From contig NW_004086028.1 in the NCBI RefSeq assembly GCF_000220395.1, positions 37,264 to 101,263 on the forward strand: DNA of 64,000 nt, written 5' to 3'. The notes beneath the pieces are model-generated. The model was not told the DNA's origin, did not search any database, and worked only from the letters and a program-made list of their open reading frames with translations. Shown one piece after another: positions 26,607 through 38,289 of the stretch. Positions within the stretch are counted from its first letter, which is position 1. Every line of letters begins with the position of its first letter. The position numbers were made by a program, and so were the translations under genes. This DNA comes from Ichthyophthirius multifiliis. Lineage: Eukaryota; Ciliophora; Oligohymenophorea; Hymenostomatida.

Positions 26607-27281
26607 TATAAAAATATATTAATATTAAATCATATATATATTAATAAAACATATATATATATATATATATATTTACAATAAATATATTTATACATATATA
26701 TTATTATTTATATATTTTTATTTATATTCTTATTTTTTTATTTATTATTTTTTGAAGATAACGCTAGATCAATGGTATTAGATCTTTATTAATAATGGCA
26801 AGGATTAGAAGATAATGGTTAGTTTAGATTTACACCTCCGACTCATGTATTAAAAGCTACGAAAGTTGCAATAGATGAATATTTTGAATAAGGAGGCTAA
26901 CCAAAAAGATTTTAGAAATATGATAGCAATTAAAAGTATAAATAAATAAATTAAAATTATTTTTAAAAAATAAAATAAAAAAGATTATTAACTAAAAGAA
27001 TGACTGAAATGGGTTTCAAATTATATATTGAACCAAAATACTAAGGATGTATTATTACAACATTTCTTAATCCTAAGGATCCTAATTTTAAATTTAATGA
27101 ATTTTACTAATTTTTGGCTGATAAAAATATGGTTATTTATCCTGGAAAATTAACTAAAGCTGATAGTTTCAGAATCGGATCTATAGGAGAAATTAATAAT
27201 TAAAATATTTCTTAGTTATGTGAATATATTCATGATTATTTAGTTGTGAAAAAATGTTCTATTCCTGTTAAATATGATTGA
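25656..27281 (+). CDS. phnW: 2-aminoethylphosphonate-pyruvate transaminase
   Basis: Exons 25656-25734, 25793-26280, 26345-26507, 26758-26935 and 26984-27281 join to 401 codons. This is a PLP-dependent class V aminotransferase: LLFTPGPLLTS start, LLQGSGTYAVEAVLG, HSETTSGLINPI, VDSMSSFAAYRI (the Asp that contacts PLP), and SSNKNLQGIPGFAFV with the Schiff-base lysine. The LQGIPGFAF context is characteristic of AEP transaminase rather than alanine-glyoxylate transaminase. It converts 2-aminoethylphosphonate and pyruvate to phosphonoacetaldehyde and alanine. A basic N-terminal extension (LFSKVVKNIHKKS) encoded by its own exon could be a mitochondrial presequence. Tetrahymena-type ciliates are known for aminoethylphosphonate lipids, which suits the role. 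Confidence 0.92.
26563..26602. repeat. (AT)n in phnW intron 3
   Basis: AT dinucleotide run inside intron 26508-26757; a second shorter AT run follows at about 26650-26671. Confidence 0.9.
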
Positions 27282-27499
27282 AAATATTTTTTATTTATAA
27301 AATTTCGAAATATTATATGTTTAAAAGAAATTATTTAAATTATTTTAATTATTAATTTCAAAATTAAATGAAAATTAATAAATTTCAAAGTTATTTTTAA
27401 ATATTATATATTAATTTTTATCTTTATTGAAAATAAATATAAATTATATTTTTTAAATTTTTTATTTAATAAATTTATTTATATATATATATATATATA

Positions 27500-27630
27500 N
27501 NNNNNNNNNNNNNNNNNNNNNNNNNNNNNNNNNNNNNNNNNNNNNNNNNNNNNNNNNNNNNNNNNNNNNNNNNNNNNNNNNNNNNNNNNNNNNNNNNNNN
27601 NNNNNNNNNNNNNNNNNNNNNNNNNNNNNN
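27500..27630. other. Assembly gap
   Basis: 131 Ns immediately after an (AT)n tract (27478-27499). The assembly probably failed on the microsatellite. Confidence 1.
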
Positions 27631-27677
27631 AAAATATAAAGAATAAAAATAAAAATATAATAAAAAATAATATATAA

Positions 27678-27990
27678 ATGGTAATTAAAAAAAAAATATT
27701 AAATAAAGAATTTGATTATATTAATTTATATAGGGAGCCCATAAATCCTTAATATTCAAAAAGCGTTTATCTAAAAAAATAAAGTAAAACAGACCTTTAC
27801 CTAACTGGTATAGATATAAAACTGATAATAATATTAGGTAATAAAATATAATAAAGTATTAATTAATTTAAAAAATAGATATAACTCTAAGAGAAGAAAC
27901 TGGAGAAAAACTAAACTTAAAGTATATTGAATAATATAGAAGATATATATATATTTAGTTTTTACTATTTTATATTTGTAGCATTTAAAA
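27678..27990 (+). CDS. Short hypothetical ORF after the gap
   Basis: ATG 27678 opens a frame whose first 55 codons look coding (YREPINPQYSKSVYLKKQSK, then DLYLTGIDIKL). A 41-nt GT-AG intron at 27840-27880 would continue into ITLREETGEKLNLKYIEQY, slightly reminiscent of a Nudix REEtG motif, but no full box is visible. The 3' end dissolves into A+T, so the end given is approximate. Confidence 0.3.
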
Positions 27991-28621
27991 ATTAAAAAAA
28001 TAATAAAAATTTATATTTAAACTTATTTTAAATTTATTATAATTATAAAAAAATAAATAACATATTAATTATTATTATATTTAATTAATATAATATTAAT
28101 TATTATTATTCTTCATTTTTATCTTCATTTTTGTGAATATAAAATGTTTTATTCATTTAATTTTTCTTCATTTAACAAAAAAAAAAAAACAATTTTAATT
28201 ATCTTTAGAAATATTTTATCAAACAAATTAAAAAAAATATTTATAAATTATAATAAAAATTGACGAATAAACAATTATATTGAAAATAAAAATTGGAATA
28301 ATTTAATATAGATTCGAGTTTTAATTATTTTATGATTATTAATAAAACCACTATTCGTATCACATATATGTATATATAATTTATTAATAAATGTTTTATT
28401 TAAAAATAATAATCTATAACTATTAAAGTTCATTATCAACAAAAATTTAAAGTAATGTAAATATACTTTAATTTCTATTTTTATATTGAAATATTTATAC
28501 ATTTTTATTTTAAATAATCAAAAAAAAATTAATAGTTTAAATAAAAAAAGTATTTATTTTTTTAAAAAAAATACATATATTTAATATTTTTTATTTTAAT
28601 TTTTATATATTAAAAAATAAA
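27991..28621. other. AT-rich intergenic
   Basis: A+T sequence; open stretches on the minus strand at 28275-28500 lack coding character. This is probably the upstream region of the next gene. Confidence 0.4.
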
Positions 28622-29570
28622 ATGTAATATAACAACTAAGAAAGTAAAAAATAATCATGTTGTTATAGATTATTTAATTATTTAAAACCAAATTAAAATA
28701 AAATACAGCAAAATCATAATTAGAACCAAAATTTAAATTAACCATCTTAACCAAACCTTAATATAAATAATGCAAATGTAATATAAAATCCACTTGAGCG
28801 AAACGAACTTCATGAAGTAAAAGCTTTATATGGAAATTTTAATTTAACATATAGTAAAGTATCTTAAAAAGAAGTGAGAGAAACAAATGAAGATAAATTA
28901 AAATATAAATATAATTGTCCAATATGCTTGATATATTTTACAAGTACTAAAAAAAATGCAAAATTTAAAAGAATAAGATTTTTTTAAAAAAATAAATAGA
29001 AGTTTTATAAATGAAATGTTGTAAAAATTATGTATGCTTATAATGCGCAGATGATATATATGAGTGTAAAATACATTATAAGTATTTTATATATATATAT
29101 TTAAAAGAAATCGAAAACAAAAAATTGAAGATAAATGCTGGTGGTGTAAAAGTTCTGAATGTGAATTAATTGATATAAATTCTATAGATTAAGTATTTTT
29201 TAAAAAATAAAAAAATTAATTATTATAAAATAAGATTAAAAATTATAGTAATTCAGATATTATAAGATAAACTATTTTAAGAAGTCAAATTAAAGATTTC
29301 AAAGTTTCAAAAAATAGATTTTATTTAACTTAACCAAAATAAAGCCACTTTTAATAAAAAAAATTAAGTTAAAGCTATAATAATGATGTTTATCAAAAAA
29401 ATTATTAAAGTTTACCAAAAAGAGAAGAATAATAAATTTTAAATATGGAGAAAACAGAAAAATCAAGGTTTATAAATACTGTTAATTTTGAATATGGGCA
29501 ATATTAATAAAGAGAAGAAAGAAAAAAATAAGAAATTGAAGAAAGTGAAGATTTAAATGATAGAGCATGA
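28622..29570 (+). CDS. RING-like zinc-cluster protein
   Basis: Exons 28622-28943, 29000-29081 and 29108-29570 join to 288 codons; the second intron is only 26 nt. A Gln/Asn-rich N-terminus precedes a cysteine cluster: CPICLIYFT, then KCCKNYVCLQCADD, then KCWWCKSSEC. The spacing resembles a RING/treble-clef finger, although the His position is not clear. The C-terminal 130 residues are basic/polar and end in an acidic EIEESEDLNDRA. A further 42-nt in-frame intron at 29190-29231 is possible and would not change the frame. A ubiquitin-ligase role would be an inference from the finger only. Confidence 0.65.
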
Positions 29571-29640
29571 TAAAATACCATAAATTTAAATTATAATAAT
29601 ATAAGAAAATAATTTAAATTTTTTTTTTAATTTTTCACAT

Positions 29641-29656
29641 TATATTATTATTATTA

Positions 29657-29718
<62 letters not shown>
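29641..29718. repeat. (ATT)n microsatellite
   Basis: About 25 near-perfect ATT units just downstream of the RING-like gene. Confidence 0.95.
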
Positions 29719-29729
29719 TAAATTTAAAC

Positions 29730-30500
29730 TTTCTGTATTGCTTAATATCTAATAATATTTATTAGCCTTAAATTTATTTTTTTATATTATTCCAGCAAAA
29801 CACATAGTATTATAAGTATTTTTAAATCAAATAGATACAATTGCATAAGAAAAAAGCGAAAAAGTAATTCTATATACCAATTTTCAAAAGAAATATTATA
29901 TTATTTTACAACTTAATAAAATTTCTCCCTTTTTAAGTCTTAAGTAAAACTAGGCTATATAAAATGTTTTTCTTTTTACTTAAATTTCATAAGCAATTTT
30001 TAATGAATATTCCTATCATAATAGTCTTTTTTTTAGCTTTTTTAACTTATCTTTTTTCTTTTAATATCTTATCCTTTTATCATTTTTAAAATTATAAGTA
30101 GTAACCGCTCCACAAGATAAACTACTTAGTATTATTAAATCCCATGAATTATTCACGAATATTCGCATTATTTGACCCGATGAGGTTATTATTAAACCCC
30201 CCCAATCTTTACTGAAATTGATGCATTGCAAGTATATATAATAATATTTACTCCTACTTAATTATATAGGTACATCATAGAATATACTGATATGTTTAAA
30301 AATACTAAAAACAGATTATAAATCGTAAATATTTATATGAAAGCGCTTCTATTGTTTAAAATGAAAAAGCTATTATTGAGTTTACTATATGGATTATTTT
30401 TTATAAAGTTAGTTAGGTAAATAATATTTGCTTTAATTATAAAATCTATTTCTATGCAATTAATGAGATAGAAAGATAAGTTATTTAAAATTGGGCTATA
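29730..30500 (-). pseudogene. Decayed WD-repeat-like (PROPPIN-type?) locus
   Basis: On the minus strand, fragments resembling a beta-propeller of the Atg18/WIPI kind occur in order but in different frames: FHINIYDLQSVFSIFKHI, LQCINFSKDWGGLIITSSG followed by QIMRIF (30130-30330), a TGA at 30018-30016, then VYRITFSLFSYAIVSI and NTYNTMCFAGII (29790-29870) with another TGA between. I found no set of GT-AG introns that joins them, and no FRRG motif. I call it a relic, but missed introns are possible. The family assignment is by eye. Confidence 0.3.
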
Positions 30501-31039
30501 AGAATTAATAATTTGTTTTTTATTTTAATTTATTTTGTTCGATATATAATTTTATTATTAAAGAAAATTAATTTATTTATATCTGTTTTTATTATATAGT
30601 ATTATTTTTAATTTCCTTTTTATTTTTAAAAGTATTAATTTAGTTGCTAAACTGCAGTAGTATTTTTTTATTTTCTAATTAGAAAAATAATAATTATTAT
30701 TAATTCGTAATTTTTATATCAATATGTAAATATAGATTAAATTTTTTTTTTTTTTTCAATTTTAATTTTTTTTTTTTTTTTTTATAATTTTATTTTTCTT
30801 CTATAAAAATTTTCTGGAAATTTAATATTCGAAATGTAATGTATATTTAAAATAAAAATAAGAATATAATTTTATAATATTTAATATTTTTTAAAAATTA
30901 AATAATTTTTTATAGTAAATATTTTATACAGAGACAAATTAAATATTACATTCAAAATTTTTTTTTTTTTTAATTTTTTTTTCTTATTAATTCTATTATA
31001 TATACTTTGGAACAAATAATAATTTTATAAATATAAAAA
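30501..31039. other. AT-rich intergenic
   Basis: T-rich sequence upstream of the kinase gene; nothing is supported. Confidence 0.5.
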
Positions 31040-32470
31040 ATGAGTATAGTTGAACTCAGAATATGTGGACGTTATAAACTTGAAAGCAAAATGGGTAACG
31101 GTACATTTGGTTAAATATTCTAAGCAAAAAATATATAAAACAACAGTCAAGTAGCTATAAAAATGGAATATATATAATCCCGTCATCCTCAAGTATAAAC
31201 ATATAATTTAAAAAAACAAAATAATAAAAAATAAAACTAAAGTTATTATATGAAGGATAAATACTATAAAAATTGTAAGGAGGTATAGGCATACCAAACA
31301 TGCATTGGTATATAACAAATATATATAATTTTATTAAAAATTATAATAAAGGTGTGGATAAGAAGGAGATTATAATTTTTTAGTAATGGAAATGTTAGGA
31401 TAAAATTTATAAGAATTGTTTGTCCTATGTGGAAATAAATTTTCATTAAAAACAGTATTAATGATAGCTGATTAAATAATAAACAATTTAGAATATATAC
31501 ATTATAAAACATATCTTCATAGAGATTTAAAACCCGAAAATTTTATAATTGGTTCTTTAAAAAGGCAAAAATACATATATACTATAGATTTTGGACTTTC
31601 AAAGAAATTCAGAGATACAAAAACATACGAACATATACCTTTTCGTGATAAAAAGCCTTTAATAGGTATTTATATATATATATATATATAATTATTTTAT
31701 ATATTTTATCAAAAAGTAAAAAAATAAAAGGAACTGCTAGATATGCCAGCATAAATTCCCATAAAGGATACGAATAATCACGCCGAGACGATTTAGAGAG
31801 CCTAGCTTATATGCTAATATACTTTTTAAAAGGAAGTTTACCTTGGTAAGGATTATAATGTTAAAATAGAGAAGATAAATATTTTCAAATTCTTGATATG
31901 AAAACAAATTATACAGAAGAAGATTTATGTGGAAACCTTCCGCCTGAGTTTTGGATATTTTTAAGTTATTCAAAAACCTTGAAATTTGATGAAAAACCAG
32001 ATTATACTTATGTAAAAAAAATCTTCAAAGAAAGATTTGTTAAAGAAGGCTATTTATTTGATTATGTCTATGATTGGACCCTAATTCCATTAAAAAATAA
32101 AAACATTTAATATCCAATTAAATTACCACTTACTGTTTAAATGATTTCCAATGAATATAAATTCTTAAAAGAAAATAAAGATCTGTTAGACTTATCTAAA
32201 TCATAAATTGGAGATACTAGCTATTAAACAGAAGTAGCAGAAGGGGTTTAAGGAGATTTAGATTCGAATTATTTTAAGTAATAATAAGAATAAGATAATA
32301 ATCAAGAAACAGTTGATAAATAAAAGTAATAGAATGTAGAACAGTAGTAATAAATTTATGAATAATATAGGTAATTGTAGTAAATATAATAAAATCTATA
32401 AATCGAATAGTAAAAGAAATCTAATACAAATCATAAAAAAAATAATAATGGGGATTGTTAAGTTTATTGA
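31040..32470 (+). CDS. Casein kinase 1 family protein kinase
   Basis: Exons 31040-31192, 31243-31307, 31352-31665 and 31731-32470 join to 423 codons. The kinase domain fills residues 10-300: glycine loop GNGTFGQIFQ, VAIKME lysine, HPQ-LLYEG (spanning intron 1), catalytic loop LHRDLKPENF, DFGLSKKF, and the CK1 signature [24 protein letters not shown], which marks CK1 rather than other kinase groups. Ser/Thr phosphorylation is expected. The C-terminal 100 residues are a glutamine-rich tail encoded largely by TAA/TAG, common in ciliate CK1 paralogues. Intron phases fall exactly on conserved motifs, which supports the join. Confidence 0.95.
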
Positions 32471-33126
32471 GCTTTTCTTTTATTTTTTGTATATATTATA
32501 TATATATACATATTTTTTTATTTTATTTAAAAACACATTTTTTTTTTTTTTAAATTTTAATTATATCATAAAAAAAATAAGAAAATTAGAATAAGGATTA
32601 TTTTTTTAATTAATCCATATTTATAAATGGCTTTTAAAAGATAATTTTAATTAATTTTTTTTTTTAATTATTGTATATTTAAAAGAGAAATATTTAAATA
32701 AATATATAATATTTTTATATCAAAATTAATAATTATTTTAATTAAAATATAATTTTTTTATATACATATATGATAAGTTAATTATATTTTTAATATAAAC
32801 CTATAATTAAAATCATATAAAAATTAAATTTGGTTTTTAAAAATAAAAATAAAATTATATTTAAATATTTATTTAAACTATGATAAATATATATTAATGT
32901 AAAAAATACATTCATATTTGTATTATAAATAAATAAATAATTTGAAGTTATTATGAAATTTTATTTATGTTTTTAGTTATAATGTATATTATTAAATAAA
33001 TTTTTAAATATTAAAGAAACCTATTTAAATTTATTTATAATTAATAATTTTTAATTTATAAACAATAAAATAAATTATTTAAAAAATATAGTACTCTAAA
33101 TATATTTTTTAACATAATACTAAATT
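32471..33126. other. AT-rich intergenic
   Basis: About 650 bases of A+T sequence between two plus-strand genes; nothing is supported. Confidence 0.5.
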
Positions 33127-36100
33127 ATGAATTCATTACGACAAGAATAAAAATTAAATACTATATAAACTTAATTGGATAGTGATTAAAATTAAGCTTA
33201 TAAATTAATAAAAAAATAAATTTCTAAAAATAGTAATAGTAATTTTAATTCAAATAAAAATGAATATTAATCTGATAAACAAAACAAAAAAAAAAAATTA
33301 TTGAATTATAAACTGATAACTCTTAAAATGAATAATAATTGAATAAATTTGTAACTCCAAAAATGTCTAAGTCAATAACATCACAATATTTTAAATTTAA
33401 TAGTTTCTTTGGTAATAGATTATTTATGGTTTAAAAATTTATTTAATAAATTAAAATGTAGTCTTCTAAATTAAGATTTAAATTATTAAAATAAAATCAT
33501 ATGAATATTATAGATGACAAAGCCTCAAGTTATGAATATTTACTTTAAAATAAAATGGTAAACTAAAAAGATGAGTCTTTTTTCTAAAAAATAATATAAT
33601 TTATTTAAAGTAAAATAAAAAAAATAAAAATATTTTATATATAGATATATTAACAAATAAGATAAAGAATTAATAAACAATAAATAAGAATAAGATGCCT
33701 ATATTTTAAAACCTGTAAATAATATATTAATTTAAATAATTTTTATATTTTATTTATTTTAGAATTCTATATTATTTTTGTTATGGAATATTATTTTATT
33801 AATATTTCTTATTTTAAGAATAATCTATATTCCTTTGTAATTAGGACTTTTTTATTTTGAAATAAATATTCCTTAAATAATAATTTTTAATTTAATTCCT
33901 GATGTATGCTATGGTGCCTAAATAATTATTGGATTTAATAAAGGTATAAACAAAAAATTAATATATTTATATAATTTTAAAAAACAGCAATATATAAGAA
34001 AGGGATTTTAATATAAAATAGATCAGTTATTATAAAAAATTACATTAAAAAAAGATTCTTTAGAGATTTTATAATATTATTAGTTATGTTAATTGAATAT
34101 TTCAATAAGTCTAATTGGCTTCAAATATTGGTAATATTTCTATATCAAGATATAAGTGAAATATTAGCAGAATTTGATGAAAAATATCATTTAAGAGAAA
34201 AAACTAAAGGTGTATTTGATCTCACAAAATTAGTGTTTTTCATACTTTATATAGGACATATATGTGGGTGTTTATGGAACTTTATTGCAATGAAAGAAAG
34301 AGAAAGTGGAATGGCAGATGATCAATTATGGATTGGAACTTATAAGGAAAACTGGTTTGATAGATATATAGATAGTATGTATTGGGCTGTTGTAACTATG
34401 TGTACTTTAGGTTATGGAGATATAACACCTAAAACAAAATGTATAAAATAATATTTTAAATATATAGTTTTTTTTGTTTTTTAGATGAAAAAATTTTTGT
34501 AATGGGAGTTGTACTTATTTCTACTTTTGTTTTTGCTTTTTCTATGAATTTAATTGGAGATACTATAAAAGAATTTTATAGAAAAGAAAAAGAGTTTTAA
34601 GATTATATTTAGAAAATAAATATTTATATGAAGAAAAGAAATATTAATGAAGATAATTAAGTTAGAATTAAGAAATATTTAAAATATTTAAATATTTAAA
34701 AAAACGATTATTTTAATTCTGAGATTTTATTAGAATAATTAGGTAAATTAATTTGATAATAATAAAATTTATTAATAATATTTTCAATTTATAGAAGACA
34801 ATTTGAAAGAAGATGTCAAGTATGATATATTCGGAAATTTATTGAAAAAGTAATCTATTTTAAGAGACTCATTTGATGTTTATAAATTATCTTAAAAAAT
34901 GGAAGAAAAAGTATTGCCTTTTAACTAGTATATTTTTACAGAAGGCGATTAATCGGAATATTTATACTTTTTGCTAAAAGGATCATTTACTATTTATAAG
35001 AAATAAAAATAAATTTTATTTGATTCAATAAGTGTAAATAAATATATTCAATTTTTTTTTTTTTTCTTAATAAAAAAAGTAAAAAGGAAAAATATTTGGA
35101 TAAATATAATTTTTTAGTGGATAATAATATAATTATTCAGTAAAGACAAATTCAACTGTAGTTTTAGCATAAATATCCAAAGAAGATTTCCTATAAGTAA
35201 TAAAGGATGACCCTTAATAATACGAAAAATATATGAAACTAAAAGATTAATATAATATATATAAAGAGTTCTAAAGTTATTAATGTAATGTTTGCTTTAA
35301 ATATGGACATGATATTTTAGAATGCCCTATAATCAACTTATAACATAAACCGTATAGACTATAAATTAACTAACAAAACGAAAGAAATTAAGATAAAAAT
35401 CGTTATCGACATAAAACTTGCTCAAGAAAAGATTTAAAAAATTTATAGGATCTAATTCAAAAATATATTTAAAACTAAGAGCATATTATATAGGAAGAAG
35501 AAGAATGTAATAAATATTTTTAAATAAATAAAAAAATTATTTGATTATATTAAAAAATAGAGTACTAAAATCAGTAATCTCTTTCTAATTTTGTTCCAAG
35601 TCTTACAGAAGATTCCGATAATTAAATAGTATTCTAAAGTAAAGCAGAAATAAATACTAATAAAGTATAACTAATATATTATTGAAAAAGAAAAGAATTA
35701 AATAGATTAGAACAAAAGTAAAATAAATAATTAATTTAATGAATAAAATATTAGTTTAAATAATGTAGTTGAAACTGACTTTTAAACAAGTTAATCTAAT
35801 TTAAGCTAATAAAAAATTTATTAACTATAAAAGTAGATAAACCCTAAATAAAAGGAAATTTTGAATTAATAAAAATCTTTTGTTAAGAAATAAAGCAAAA
35901 AGAAATATTATTCATAATTTAATAAATATTAAAAAGAAGATATAACTAAAAGTTAAAATATAAGTTTTAATAAGAGTAATTATTATATTAAAAAATTAAA
36001 AAAAATAAAATATTATTTTATAACAAGGATTGGAATCGAGTAAATAACAAAAAATCTATAATTAAAATGATCAAAAGTATTCTGTTTCTTAAATGATTTT

Positions 36101-36704
36101 AAATAAAATTGCTTTTAAATAAAGTTAGGAAAGAATTGCTTAAAATATTAATTTATAAAATAATGAAGAAAATAATGAAGATAATAATAAATATAATGTT
36201 TAATTATTTAAAAAAAAATCTTCTAAAGGATATTAGAATTTTAAAGATGGAGTGTAATCAAGTTACTAAGATTTAGATTAAAGTGATTTATCTCCAATTA
36301 ATTAGAATATTTATAAAATAAATTAATATCTAAAAGATATATAAGAAATAAAAATTTTAAAAGTTAATATTTTAAATTAAAAAGAGGATGAATAAGATAA
36401 TGAAATTATCTAAAGAAATATCGAATTTAAAAGATAATAACAAAAAAAAGAAGATTAAAAAAATAGTGACTTAATTTTATCATTAAAAAATATACTATAT
36501 ATAGGTTATAAATAATATGATGATGAATTATAAGATTTATTTGAAAAAGGAAAAGAGTTCAAATATTATTATCCAGAAAATAATAAAGGAAATGTTATTA
36601 TAAAAATATAAAGTTTAAGAAAAAAAATAAAAACTTATAAATCTTATAAAACTTAAAAAACTATTTAAGTTAGAAAAGTAAAAGTCAAATAAAAGTAAAA
36701 TTGA
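33127..36704 (+). CDS. Cyclic-nucleotide-gated-type K+ channel with zinc knuckle
   Basis: The reliable exons 33763-33943, 34003-34440, 34485-34742, 34795-35033, 35080-35506, 35561-35664, 35696-35975 and 36028-36704 keep phase throughout. They encode S1-S6, with the selectivity filter CTLGYGDITP (34400-34431) after an AVVTM pore helix, then a C-linker and a cyclic-nucleotide-binding domain (FNQYIFTEGDQSEYLYFLLKG, KGKIFGQIQFFSG). Immediately after it is CNVCFKYGHDILEC, a CX2CX4HX4C zinc knuckle. The last third is Gln/Asn/Lys-rich. The 5' part (ATG 33127 to 33714) is less certain: it needs a -1 shift at the A12 run 33286-33297 and one unresolved junction at 33560-33650. A membrane K+ channel of the EAG/HCN/CNG superfamily; ligand gating is inferred. 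Confidence 0.88.
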
Positions 36705-37658
36705 GATATTAATTAAATTTTAAAAATAAAGATAATATATAATTATTTAATATTTTTTGTTTTTATATATATACATATATAATAATTATATATATTATAT
36801 ATATATATATGTATTTAAATAATATTTTTTTTTTTATTATATTAATATAAACAAAATTAATTTTTTTATTATATATAGATAAAATGGAATCAATTTAAAT
36901 AACAAATTTTATATAAAAAAATAATTTTTTTTTATAAAATAAATAAATAAATATTTTAGAAAATAATACTAAAAGTTTTATTATTAATAATTATTTATAT
37001 ATTAATTTAAATAACATATAAAAAAATCAAGATAAAATACATTTTCAATTAATTTTAAGTTTTTGTTTAAATTTATTTACAGTATAACTTGTTATATTTT
37101 TTTCAAAAGTATATTTAGTTATCTTCCATATCAATACTTATATATCAAAATTCTTAAATATGTTAAAATAATTTAAAGTTTTTAAAAAGTAATAAAAAGG
37201 TATATAATTAGCATTTAGAAAAAAAGAAAAAAATATATTTTTATATATAAATCAAAGATAAGATATTTTTTAAATTATATTTTATGGAAAAATAAGCATA
37301 ATAAGATATCATACATTAATATAGAAAAAATAAAGAAATTTGAAAATACATAATTTTTATTTTTACCAAAATATTATTTGTCGCATTATAAACTTATTCA
37401 AAACATAATTTATTTTGTTTTATGATTTATATTGTTTTTTTATTTTCTCTGTATTTTTTTTAAAAAAAAATCAATAAAAGAAAATATAAGACCCCCCCCC
37501 TAATTCATTTTTCTCACCTTTATTTTATATTTATTGAGTTTTTTTTTTTTATAAAAAAAAACTAATATATAAATAAAAAATAATAATGTTAAAAAGTAAT
37601 ATTGTATTTATCAAAATTATTTTATAATTTTTAAAATAAAAATTTAAATTTATTAATA
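36705..37658. other. AT-rich convergent intergenic
   Basis: About 950 bases, including a solitary run of nine C at 37492-37500. No gene is supported. Confidence 0.5.
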
Positions 37659-37984
37659 TCACATTTCTGTTGTCCCATAAAAATATTTTAACATTGCTAA
37701 GCATTTCTATAAATCTTATTTTAATTCCTTTTTAAATAATTTAAATTAATATAATATAATATTATTAATTATTTTTATATTACATCACATGTTATTATAT
37801 CTTTATCATCATATTACTTGTCACATTCAATAAATTTTCTATAAGCCGGCCTACATCCTACCCTAAAAAGTTTTTTATTTAAATCGAATTAATCGTTTTA
37901 TCCTGCTCTCCACCATTATTCTTCGTCATCTTATTCTAACTCTTTTAATTTTTATTAATATTCTTATTAATCTTTTAAATCCAT
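37659..37984 (-). CDS. Twin CX9C mitochondrial-type protein
   Basis: Exons 37984-37784 and 37727-37659 join across a 56-nt GT-AG intron to 89 codons. After an acidic N-terminus (LEQDDEEQWWRAGQ) come two CX9C motifs: CRPAYRKFIEC, and CDELKQDLQKC created exactly by the splice. Twin CX9C proteins form a helical hairpin held by two disulfides, are imported into the intermembrane space by the Mia40 relay, and often assist respiratory-complex assembly. The exact family member (CMC/COX19/COA-type) is not clear. Small size and the exon join producing the second spacing of nine make the call strong. Confidence 0.85.
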
Positions 37985-38289
37985 ATTTATAATTTTAAGT
38001 TATAATTATACAAACTAAAAATAAAAATATTTTATTATTATTATTAAAATTTAATTAACTTTTTTTAAATAAGAATAAAATTTAAATATTTTTATATAAA
38101 AGCATATTGTTTGTATGTATTTTTAATTTTATAGTAAAACTAAAACTTTTAATTAATAATTAAAACGTTCAAAAACTAATAAATTAATTTTTGATGTTAT
38201 TATAAGTTTTAATTTTAATTTACTTTTATTTATAATATTATAAATTAATTTAAAGTTTAAAGTATAATAATTTTAAATTTGTATTAATT

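Noticed and set aside
28275-28502. Minus-strand 75-codon ORF
   Set aside because: It has the AT-driven composition of noncoding DNA and no continuation into splice-consistent exons.
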